From positions 1,452 to 7,939 of the forward strand of contig CAYPTI010000083.1 of NCBI GenBank assembly GCA_964413525.1: a stretch of 6,488 nt of DNA. Direction: 5' to 3'. Position numbers and translations under genes: made by a program. This stretch comes from CAYPTI01 sp964413525 [NCBI: uncultured bacterium]. Lineage in GTDB: Bacteria; T1Sed10-126. The notes under the pieces were generated by a model, which made no database searches, had not been told where the DNA came from, and saw nothing but the letters and a program-made list of their open reading frames with translations. Below, piece after piece: positions 1 through 5,072 of this stretch (positions within the stretch are counted from its first letter, which is position 1; each line of letters begins with the position of its first letter).

Positions 1-8
1 TCGGTCCC

Positions 9-30
9 GGGTAGGCTACCCTCTTTCTTC
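9..30 (+). terminator. Possible weak terminator of an upstream gene
   Basis: The sequence shows an inverted repeat, GGGTAG-G-CTACCC at 9-21, which can fold as a five-pair stem with a three-base loop. It is followed by the pyrimidine run TCTTTCTTC at 22-30. This resembles a short intrinsic terminator for a gene lying left of the window. The stem is short and the tail is interrupted by C, so it may also be chance or part of a promoter region for the gene at 67. Confidence 0.22.
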
Positions 31-66
31 GAGCTGAATTGAATCCTCATACGAGGAGCGATTCCG

Positions 67-456
67 ATGGATGTGGAGATTTATGATCCCCGGGAAGTCC
101 ACCGAATCAGGATGAACGATCAGTCCCACGTGAAGGCCCGGCTGCTGGACTGGTCCGACGAGCACGACGTTTCCTTTGCCACCCTCCAGGTGGTGGGTCA
201 GCTCCGGTTCGCCGACGTGGTTTCCGGCTACCGGAAGAACAAACTCGACGCGCAGCGAATCAACCAGGAACTGACGAGCAACCGCCACCTGGCGGCCTGG
301 GGAACGCTGCTTAACGATTCAGAGGCCCGCGAGGTCCACCTCCACGGGGCACTTGGCCGGGGCCAGCGAACCGTCACGGGTTGCATTGCCGGGGAGCCGG
401 AAGCCTTTCGTGGAGTTGAAGTCCTGGCCACCGTGCTGGAGCGGAGACCGTCATGA
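67..456 (+). CDS. PPC/DUF296 domain protein
   Basis: This is a 129-residue protein consisting of essentially one PPC domain (plants and prokaryotes conserved, DUF296), the usual length for stand-alone bacterial members. Family hallmarks visible are the early beta-strand region VSFATLQVVGQLRFADVVSG (about 35-54) and the motif HLHGALG (91-97). A TGCIAGE turn (104-110) and the closing strand VEVLATVLE (117-125) follow. PPC proteins form trimers; plant members carry AT-hooks, but none is present here, and the bacterial function is not settled. The ATG at 67 is preceded by GAGGAG at 53-58 with eight bases between, a good ribosome binding site. The stop codon overlaps the start of the acyl-CoA synthetase (ATGA, 453-456), so the two are probably co-translated. 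No signal peptide or membrane segment is visible. Confidence 0.85.
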   Translation: MDVEIYDPREVHRIRMNDQSHVKARLLDWSDEHDVSFATLQVVGQLRFADVVSGYRKNKLDAQRINQELTSNRHLAAWGTLLNDSEAREVHLHGALGRGQRTVTGCIAGEPEAFRGVEVLATVLERRPS

Positions 457-2159
457 CGGACTCCTCGATCACCTGGCTTGAACGCCACGAGCCCGTTGAG
501 GAGCCGGATCCCGTGGACCGGCTGGATCACCTTGTCTGGCGAGGGGAGGACCGGTGGGGGGAACGGACCGCGCTGGAGTTTCAGGATAACACCTGGACCT
601 ACGCCGACCTGGCCGAAGGAGTCCGCTCCCTGGCCGGCGGGCTGGAGGACCGCGGGGTGGAGAAGGGGGACCGGGTCGTTATTCTGGGAAAGAACAGCCC
701 GTACTGGTTGATGCTGTACTTCGCCACCGTGGCGCTGGGTGCCACGGCGGTGCCCCTGGAACCGGACCGGGGGGAGGAGGGATTGAAGCGGGCCCTGCGG
801 CTGACCGATCCGGCCGCCGGGTTCGTGATGCCGTCCATGATCAATCTGCCGTTCTGGTCCGCCCGGCTCGGCGAGGATTTGTTCGAGCTGGACCGGGAGG
901 GGGAGGGGCTGGCCGACCTCATGGAAACCGGCGGGGCGGGGGTTCCCCGGGACGACCTGGAACCCGGGGACGTGGCCTCCATTCTGTTTACCTCCGGCAC
1001 CACGGGTCAGGCCAAGGGGGTCTGCCTGACCCACCGGAACATCGTGGCCGACCTGGACGGGCTCTATCAGCTGGGGTACTTCGAACGGTCGGACCGGTTT
1101 CTCTCGCTGCTGCCGATGTATCACGCCTACGAGTTCACCGGCGGTCAGATGATGCCGATCTACGCCGGGGCCACCATCGTCTACGCCGAGGAACTGGTCA
1201 GCACCGTGGTGTTGAGGCATCTGCGGGAGGACGGGATCACCCTGATGCTGGGGGTCCCCCTGCTGTATCAAAAACTGGCCGACAAGATCCGCCGGGCCCG
1301 CTCCGATATGGGTCTCCTCAAACGGACGGTCTTCGACGTCATGCGGTCGCTATCCGGAGGGGGTGGATGGTTATCGAAGCTGGCTCGAAGCCGGCTCCGA
1401 AAGCGGATGAAGGACAGGGGATTTAAGGACCTGCGGTTCATGGTGAGCGGAGGGGCTCCGTTGAACCCGGAGGTGGCGAAACTGTTCACCAGCCTGGGGC
1501 TTCCGATGATCCAGGGGTACGGGATGACGGAACTGTCCCCGGTGGTGGCGGTGAATTTGCCGGAGTCTCCGCATCCGGGTTCGGTCGGCAAACCCCTGAG
1601 CAACACCCGGGTGGGCCTGCGGGATCCGGACGAAAAGGGGTACGGGGAGGTGGTCGTGTCGGGACCGACGGTGCTGGAACGGTACCTGAATTCCGACGAG
1701 CCGCCCGAGGAGCCCTTCCCGACCGGGGACATCGGCCGCATCGAGGACGGTCACCTGTTCATTGAAGGACGAAAAAAATTCACCATCGTGACCGCGGAGG
1801 GCAAGAACATCTTCCCCGAACAGGTGGAGGAGGAGTACGGACAATCTCCCTTCATTGAGGAAATTCTGGTGGTGGGGCAGGAACGGGCCGACGGAAGCGG
1901 GGTTCAGCTGAAGGCCATCGTGTACCCGAACGACGACCGGCTGGCGGAACACTTCGGGAACGAGGAGCCGGCCGCCGAAGAGGTCACGGAACGGATCCGG
2001 GAGGAAATCCGGCGAATCGGGCGGGAGAACCTGGAACCCCACCAGCGGGTGAGGGATTTCGAACTTCGCTGGGAGCCCTTTCCGAGGACCCCGACCCAGA
2101 AGATCAAGCGCCACCTGTTTGACCGGGACGTGCACACGATCGGGAACGGGGAAGGCTAA
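453..2159 (+). CDS. Acyl-CoA synthetase (AMP-forming), long-chain FadD-like
   Basis: This 568-residue member of the ANL adenylating family would activate a fatty or other carboxylic acid with ATP to an acyl-AMP and then transfer it to CoA. Core motifs in order are the ATP-loop ILFTSGTTGQAKG (177-189), then SGGAPL (332-337) and YGMTE (356-360). They are followed by TGD (424-426), the hinge EGRKK (438-442), GKNIFPEQVEE (450-460), and the C-terminal catalytic lysine in PTQKIKR (K550). Length matches bacterial long-chain acyl-CoA synthetases. The position after GRxK, often Asp, is Phe443 here. A GGAG at 443-446 lies six bases before the ATG, and the gene overlaps the PPC gene by four bases, implying one transcript. 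The substrate cannot be read from sequence; the family also includes aryl and polyketide-loading ligases and acyl-ACP synthetases. No transmembrane segment is evident. Confidence 0.9.
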   Translation: MTDSSITWLERHEPVEEPDPVDRLDHLVWRGEDRWGERTALEFQDNTWTYADLAEGVRSLAGGLEDRGVEKGDRVVILGKNSPYWLMLYFATVALGATAVPLEPDRGEEGLKRALRLTDPAAGFVMPSMINLPFWSARLGEDLFELDREGEGLADLMETGGAGVPRDDLEPGDVASILFTSGTTGQAKGVCLTHRNIVADLDGLYQLGYFERSDRFLSLLPMYHAYEFTGGQMMPIYAGATIVYAEELVSTVVLRHLREDGITLMLGVPLLYQKLADKIRRARSDMGLLKRTVFDVMRSLSGGGGWLSKLARSRLRKRMKDRGFKDLRFMVSGGAPLNPEVAKLFTSLGLPMIQGYGMTELSPVVAVNLPESPHPGSVGKPLSNTRVGLRDPDEKGYGEVVVSGPTVLERYLNSDEPPEEPFPTGDIGRIEDGHLFIEGRKKFTIVTAEGKNIFPEQVEEEYGQSPFIEEILVVGQERADGSGVQLKAIVYPNDDRLAEHFGNEEPAAEEVTERIREEIRRIGRENLEPHQRVRDFELRWEPFPRTPTQKIKRHLFDRDVHTIGNGEG

Positions 2160-2174
2160 GGAAGGCTACCTTAG
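2150..2174. repeat. Direct and inverted repeat at convergent gene ends
   Basis: GGAAGGCTA occurs twice in tandem, at 2150-2158 and 2160-2168. CTAAGG (2156-2161) and CCTTAG (2169-2174) form a six-pair inverted repeat with a seven-base loop. It covers the stop codons of the convergent acyl-CoA synthetase and cysH genes, which are only 11 bases apart. It could act as a weak shared bidirectional stop, but there is no clear T-tract on either strand, so the role is uncertain. Confidence 0.25.
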
Positions 2175-2926
2175 ATCCCGCCGCCGTCCTTGTAGTGCAG
2201 GCCGCATTCGCGGTCGTGATCCTGGAACCAGCGCCAGCGCCCGGCCCGCTTGGGTTCGCCCTCCCGCACCGGCGTGGTGCAGATGCGGCAGGAGATCGTC
2301 CTGTATCCCTCGTCAAACAGCGGGTTGTAAGGAACGTCGTGTTCGTCGGTGTAGTCCCAGATGTCCTGTTCGGTCCAGTCGGCCAGCGGCGCCAGCTTCA
2401 GCACCCATTCCCCGGACTCCTTTGACAGTTGAGCCTTCGGGGTGTCGCTGCGTTCCGGGGATTGATCCCGGCGAAGGCCGCAGATCCAGACATCGACGGT
2501 TTCGACCGCCCGGTCGAAGGGACGCTGTTTACGAATGTCACAGCAGAGTTGTTGTTTTTCCCGGCTGTCGAAAAACAGGTACAGCCCGTGGCGATCCACC
2601 ATCTGCTCGACTTCCTCCGGGTCCGGCTGAAAGACCTCCAGATCCAGGTCGTAGCGCTCCCGGACGGTGTCGTAAAATTCGTAGGTCTCCTCATGAAGTC
2701 GCTCGGTGTCGACGGTGAAGACCCGGAAGGGGTCGTCGACCACGGTGGACGTGATGTCGATCTGGGTCAGGCCGGTCTGCTGGAGGCTGGTGCCGATGGC
2801 GGCCCGGTCCCCGTAGACGTCGAAGGCCCAGCGCAGGATTTCGTCCGCGTCCCAGTGTTCGAATTCCGCCAGGGCCTCTTCGGTGAATTCCTCCACCGGA
2901 CGGGCCGATTCGGTTATCGTCGCCAA
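2171..2926 (-). CDS. cysH: Assimilatory adenylylsulfate (APS/PAPS) reductase, Fe-S type
   Basis: CysH reduces activated sulfate (APS or PAPS) to sulfite with thioredoxin as donor, feeding cysteine synthesis in the cytoplasm. Numbering from the longer GTG start, the adenylate-binding region AIGTSLQ lies at 46-52. The Cys pair CCDIRK (131-132) and CRIC (216, 219) make the CC...CxxC signature of [4Fe-4S] enzymes, which mostly prefer APS. GLRRDQS (153-159) and LADWTEQDIW (184-193) are family motifs. The C-terminal ECGLH carries the catalytic Cys244. Start choice: the GTG at 2935 has no ribosome binding site, whereas GAGGTGATC (2938-2930) sits eight bases before the in-frame TTG at 2926, giving 251 residues; I prefer TTG. 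The gene stands alone here, convergent with the acyl-CoA synthetase. The rest of the sulfate pathway is not in the window. Confidence 0.9.
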   Translation of the reverse strand: MATITESARPVEEFTEEALAEFEHWDADEILRWAFDVYGDRAAIGTSLQQTGLTQIDITSTVVDDPFRVFTVDTERLHEETYEFYDTVRERYDLDLEVFQPDPEEVEQMVDRHGLYLFFDSREKQQLCCDIRKQRPFDRAVETVDVWICGLRRDQSPERSDTPKAQLSKESGEWVLKLAPLADWTEQDIWDYTDEHDVPYNPLFDEGYRTISCRICTTPVREGEPKRAGRWRWFQDHDRECGLHYKDGGGI

Positions 2927-2929
2927 CGC

Positions 2930-2938
2930 GATCACCTC
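2930..2938 (-). promoter_or_regulatory. Ribosome binding site deciding the cysH start (TTG)
   Basis: On the - strand GAGGTGATC is a nine-base match to the complement of the canonical 16S rRNA 3' end. It contains the GTG at 2935 that would be the start of the longest open frame, which a ribosome could not use with this same site. The in-frame TTG at 2926 lies eight bases after GAGG. The small gene at 3219 has the same arrangement, GAGG plus eight bases then the start, which supports the choice. Confidence 0.6.
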
Positions 2939-2954
2939 GAAACCGTTTGCCGCC

Positions 2955-2991
2955 CGCGGGAACCGTGGGAATCATCCCACGGAACCCCGCG
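2955..2991 (-). promoter_or_regulatory. GC-rich hairpin in the cysH leader
   Basis: Reading either strand, CGCGGG (2955-2960) pairs with CCCGCG (2986-2991), and CCGTGGG (2963-2969) pairs with CCCACGG (2976-2982). The six-base loop is AATCAT and a small AA/AAC internal loop separates the helices. The 13 pairs make it the strongest hairpin in the window. It sits between the presumed cysH promoter and its ribosome binding site and lacks a T-tract, so it looks like a leader structure rather than a terminator. Just upstream in the transcript, GAGCA and TGCTC (2991-2995 and 3003-3007) can form a second small stem. I do not recognise a known riboswitch class. Confidence 0.5.
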
Positions 2992-3030
2992 AGCACCTCG
3001 TTTGCTCCCCAAATTCCTCATCAAATCGAT

Positions 3031-3060
3031 AGTATAACAAACGAACTCCCCTTAAATCTA
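3031..3060 (-). promoter_or_regulatory. Candidate cysH promoter
   Basis: On the - strand TATACT (3036-3031) is a good -10 element. TAGATT (3060-3055), 18 bases upstream, is a weak -35 (three of six to consensus). It lies in an AT-rich island (about 3008-3090) that stands out against the GC-rich surroundings. Transcription would begin near 3024, leaving a leader of roughly 100 bases before cysH. TCGTTTG (2998-3004) and CAAACGA (3038-3044) form an inverted repeat bracketing the -10 region, which could be an operator. Confidence 0.4.
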
Positions 3061-3100
3061 CTAAGTCGATAGAGTTAGAAGAGAAAAGGGGAGGAGGCCG

Positions 3101-3203
3101 GGGAGGTTGGAAACCACTGACTCCGATGGTTACTCTCCTGGGAGGTTGACTGAGGGGCCCCGGACGGTCCAGCCGGGTATTCGGACGGGCCCCACCCTGC
3201 AAC
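3101..3203 (+). promoter_or_regulatory. Structured leader upstream of the small gene
   Basis: Two consecutive foldable units precede the gene at 3219. In the first, GGAG (3102-3105) can pair with CTCC (3135-3138) and AACCA (3112-3116) with TGGTT (3127-3131). In the second, GTTG (3145-3148) pairs with CAAC (3200-3203), GGGGCCC (3154-3160) with GGGCCCC (3187-3193), and GTCC (3167-3170) with GGAC (3183-3186), leaving a six-base bulge. GGGAGGTTG is repeated exactly at 3101-3109 and 3140-3148. The second unit ends four bases before the ribosome binding site (3207-3210). This may be a cis-regulatory RNA or protein-binding leader; no known class is recognised. A weak TTGGAA-18-TACTCT promoter-like pair (3107-3136) overlaps it and would be an alternative reading. 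Confidence 0.35.
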
Positions 3204-3218
3204 GTCGAGGTGAATCGG

Positions 3219-3410
3219 ATGAAAATCCGCGAGGGCGATCTGGTGAAGATCGAGTACGAGGGTCGAGAATTGATCGTGGAGATTCTCCAGATCATGGACA
3301 AGATCCTGGTGAAGGAACCCGACGAGCATTCCTACCTGGAGGGGGGGCACCGGCCCTTCCTGATCGAGGACGACAGCATTCTCGAGGTGGTGGACCCGGT
3401 GGAGGGATAA
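3219..3410 (+). CDS. Small acidic protein of unknown function
   Basis: This is a 63-residue protein that I do not recognise. The ATG at 3219 is preceded by GAGGTGAA with eight bases from GAGG, a strong ribosome binding site; an in-frame GTG at 3210 overlaps that site and is unlikely to be used. The sequence alternates charged and hydrophobic residues (DLVKIEYEGRELIVEILQIM, residues 7-26), which suggests a small beta-barrel, followed by a Gly/Pro turn (EGGHRPF, 44-50) and a last strand DSILEVVD (54-61). It is rich in Glu and Asp, has no Cys, signal peptide or membrane segment, and its amino acid makeup resembles its neighbours. It is divergent from cysH and convergent with rex, with 15 bases to the rex stop, so it is probably transcribed alone. 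Confidence 0.65.
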   Translation: MKIREGDLVKIEYEGRELIVEILQIMDKILVKEPDEHSYLEGGHRPFLIEDDSILEVVDPVEG

Positions 3411-3425
3411 GGGCGGGTCGGCCCC

Positions 3426-4049
3426 CTAGGTCGGTGTGTGGAGGAAGTAATTCAGGACCTCCAGGTCGGAGGTCAGGTCGACGGATTTGATCATCACGTC
3501 CTCGGGGGGCTCGTAGACCACGGGGGCGAAGTTCAGGATGGCCCGGACGTCGCCGTCGACCAGTTGATCCAGCACCGCGGGGGCGGCGGTCGCGGGGACG
3601 GCGACGATGGCGATGTTGGTGTCGTGCTGTTCGAGATAGGGGTTCAGTTCCTCCGCCGGACGAACCGTCACGTCGTTAACCGCGGTGCCGACTTTGTCGG
3701 GATCGCTGTCGAACGCCGCCCGGATGGTGAACCGCTGCTGTTCGAAACCGGGGTAGGCCAGCAGCGCCCGACCGATGTTTCCCACCCCGACAAGGATGCA
3801 GGGAACCGCCCGGTCCAGACCCATGATTTTGGTGATGGATCGAATGAGGTTTTTCAGGTCGTAGCCCTTCCCCCGGACGCCGAAGTTCCCGAAGTAACTG
3901 AGGTCCTTTCGGATCTGAGCGGCGGACAGCCCCAGCCGTCGGGCAATCTCGTCTGAGGAAACGTGGGTTCGACCGGTGGCGAGGAGTTCTTCCAGACTCT
4001 GGCGGTAACGGGGAAGCCGCTCAATGGTGCTGTCGGGGATGGATTGCAT
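3426..4049 (-). CDS. rex: Redox-sensing transcriptional repressor Rex
   Basis: Rex binds DNA when NADH is low and leaves its operators when NADH binds, so respiratory and fermentative genes follow the NADH/NAD+ ratio. The 207-residue length is typical. The N-terminal winged helix (about 1-80) contains IPDSTIERLPRY (4-15) and the recognition segment SAAQIRKDLSYFGNFGVRGK (42-61). The Rossmann domain has GVGNIG (88-93), Asp114 at the end of the second strand (AAFDSDP), and the family motif ILNFAPV (171-177). The C-terminal SDLEVLNYFL (194-203) matches the domain-swapped helix of the dimer. The start aligns with the family although no clear ribosome binding site precedes it. It lies 16 bases after the anti-sigma stop, suggesting translational coupling in a three-gene operon. 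I found no convincing Rex operator in the window. Confidence 0.95.
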   Translation of the reverse strand: MQSIPDSTIERLPRYRQSLEELLATGRTHVSSDEIARRLGLSAAQIRKDLSYFGNFGVRGKGYDLKNLIRSITKIMGLDRAVPCILVGVGNIGRALLAYPGFEQQRFTIRAAFDSDPDKVGTAVNDVTVRPAEELNPYLEQHDTNIAIVAVPATAAPAVLDQLVDGDVRAILNFAPVVYEPPEDVMIKSVDLTSDLEVLNYFLHTPT

Positions 4050-4065
4050 GTCGGGGTTCGTCGCG

Positions 4066-4308
4066 TTAGAACAGCTGCGAACGGATTCGTTCGCGGAGCC
4101 GGTCCGGGACGGATTCCCGCTTCACCTGACGGCGCACCCGCTTCCGGATCACGGTGTGAAACCGGGCTTCGAACTGGACGCGAACCTTGCAGTCCGGACA
4201 TTCTTCAAGGTGCTGGCGAATTTTTCGGAGCATCTCCCGCTCCAGTTCCTCGTCGAGAAAAGCCTGGTACTTTTTTCGGATGATCCGGCATAGGGTTTGG
4301 CGGCTCAT
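4066..4308 (-). CDS. Zinc-binding anti-sigma factor, RsrA-like (ZAS/zf-HC2)
   Basis: This is an 80-residue cytoplasmic protein with the ZAS metal site: Cys7, then His33, Cys37 and Cys40 in HLEECPDC. From memory, the Cys-to-His spacing and Hx3Cx2C pattern are those of RsrA, the thiol-redox anti-sigma factor of Streptomyces SigR, where oxidation of these cysteines expels zinc and frees the sigma factor. The motif AFLDEELE (16-23) is the usual first helix. The tail (about 51-80) is strongly basic and there is no membrane helix. It is shorter than RsrA and lacks extra C-terminal cysteines. GGAGG lies seven bases before the ATG, and the start overlaps the sigma-factor stop (ATGA, 4305-4308), the usual arrangement for a sigma factor and its inhibitor. 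Redox sensing is inferred from the residues. Confidence 0.82.
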   Translation of the reverse strand: MSRQTLCRIIRKKYQAFLDEELEREMLRKIRQHLEECPDCKVRVQFEARFHTVIRKRVRRQVKRESVPDRLRERIRSQLF

Positions 4309-4925
4309 GACGCATCCTCCACTTCCTCGGATTCCCTGATCACACCGCGTTCTTCCGCGTAATCGACGAGTTTCTTCTTCAACGTGTTGCGGGCCCGGTG
4401 AAGCCGGGACATCACCGTCCCCATGGGAATATCGAGGATCTCCGCAATCTCCTTGTAGGCAAAATCCTCGATGTCCGCCAGGATCAGGACCGACTTGTAC
4501 TCCTCCGGTAAATCCTCAATAGCATTAACAATTTCGTCCGGCAAAATATTCTCAAAAAATTCCGTTTCGGGATCGTCGACCACGCTGGCCACGGCGTCGT
4601 CGGCGATCTGTTCGTAGATTTCTTCCATTTGTTCGTAGTGCACCTGATCCGGGGAGGTCTTGTACTGTTTGTACTGCGTGTTGTAGAGGTTGCGCAGGAT
4701 GGTAAACAGCCAGGCCTTGCAGTTCGTGCCGGGTTCGTACTGGTGGAAAAACCGGTAGGCTCGCAGGAACGTCTCCTGAACCAGGTCTTCGGCGTCCTGT
4801 TTGTTGTAGCTGATGCTGCGGGCGTAATTGTAGAGGGCGTCCATGTGGGGGAGGGCTTCCTCCTCAAAAATTTGGTCCTTTTCCTCCTTGGGAAGCTGTT
4901 CGGAATCGGAACCGTTGTCGGACAT
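4305..4925 (-). CDS. rpoE: ECF RNA polymerase sigma factor, SigR/RpoE-like
   Basis: This 206-residue extracytoplasmic-function sigma factor directs RNA polymerase to a stress regulon. Sigma region 2 spans about 24-90, with the hallmark DAEDLVQETFLRAYRFFHQY (44-63) and GTNCKAWLFTILRN (66-79). Region 4 spans about 131-187, with LPEEYKSVLILADIEDFAYK (139-158) and the helix-turn-helix IPMGTVMSRLHRARNTLKKK (166-185). From memory the region 2 and 4 sequences are close to Streptomyces SigR, and the partner is a ZAS anti-sigma, which strengthens that assignment. The acidic N-terminus (1-23) and linker (100-130) are extended. A purine-rich GAGGGGGG precedes the ATG by several bases. A sigma-70-like promoter lies about 100 bases upstream. 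I did not see a SigR-type GGAAT/GTT promoter in the 147 bases upstream, so autoregulation is not shown here. Confidence 0.93.
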   Translation of the reverse strand: MSDNGSDSEQLPKEEKDQIFEEEALPHMDALYNYARSISYNKQDAEDLVQETFLRAYRFFHQYEPGTNCKAWLFTILRNLYNTQYKQYKTSPDQVHYEQMEEIYEQIADDAVASVVDDPETEFFENILPDEIVNAIEDLPEEYKSVLILADIEDFAYKEIAEILDIPMGTVMSRLHRARNTLKKKLVDYAEERGVIRESEEVEDAS

Positions 4926-4984
4926 GCCGGACCCCCCTCTCGTTCAGCGGAGATGTCGGTTGGAACCGCCGCGAACCGCTCTCC

Positions 4985-5001
4985 GAACTCATCGGGAGTT
5001 C
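4985..5001 (-). repeat. Inverted repeat in the sigma-factor leader
   Basis: GAACTC (4985-4990) and GAGTTC (4996-5001) form a perfect six-base inverted repeat with a five-base loop. It lies just downstream of the predicted transcription start of the sigma-factor operon, in the 5' untranslated region. A run of T precedes it on the - strand, so it is not arranged as a terminator for serS. It could be an operator or a small leader hairpin. Confidence 0.3.
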
Positions 5002-5024
5002 ATAAAAAGAGCCTGACAGTTCGA

Positions 5025-5053
5025 AGTATAGAGATCGTCGGCGAGGAACCCAA
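5025..5053 (-). promoter_or_regulatory. Sigma-70-like promoter for the sigma/anti-sigma/rex operon
   Basis: On the - strand TTGGGT (5053-5048) and TATACT (5030-5025) are separated by exactly 17 bases. They match the housekeeping consensus at four of six and five of six positions by my count. Transcription would start near 5018, giving a leader of about 90 bases. The same -10 hexamer, TATACT, appears before cysH. Only 19 bases separate this element from the serS stop, and I see no terminator for serS, so read-through from serS is also possible. Confidence 0.55.
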
Positions 5054-5072
5054 GCACGCCGGTACCGGATCT

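Noticed and set aside
228-1271. Long open frame on the - strand opposite the PPC and acyl-CoA synthetase genes
   Set aside because: Its product is low-complexity, rich in Gly, Pro, Gln and His, with no family motif. It is antisense to well-supported genes, the usual effect of GC-rich third codon positions.
1371-2135. 254-codon open frame on the - strand opposite the acyl-CoA synthetase C-terminus
   Set aside because: There is no recognisable domain, and the opposite strand carries the catalytic motifs and lysine of the synthetase.
2691-2996. Upstream open frame starting in the cysH leader, overlapping cysH out of frame
   Set aside because: It begins at the decoy-like ribosome binding site and runs far into cysH with a low-complexity product. 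It is more likely a frame shadow than a leader peptide.
3154-3193. tRNA-like or known riboswitch element upstream of the small gene
   Set aside because: The T-loop and anticodon features of a tRNA are missing, and no conserved core of SAM, TPP, cobalamin or T-box elements was found on either strand.
3411-3426. GGGC...GCCC between the small gene and rex as a bidirectional terminator
   Set aside because: The stem has only four pairs with no T-run on either strand; chance is likely in GC-rich DNA.
5059-5068. Palindrome CCGGTACCGG just after serS as a terminator
   Set aside because: A perfect palindrome without a loop and without a T-tract does not make an intrinsic terminator.
4926-5072. SigR-type autoregulatory promoter before the sigma-factor gene
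   Set aside because: No GGAAT or GGAAC with a properly spaced GTT was found on the - strand; the GTTCC copies are in the wrong orientation.
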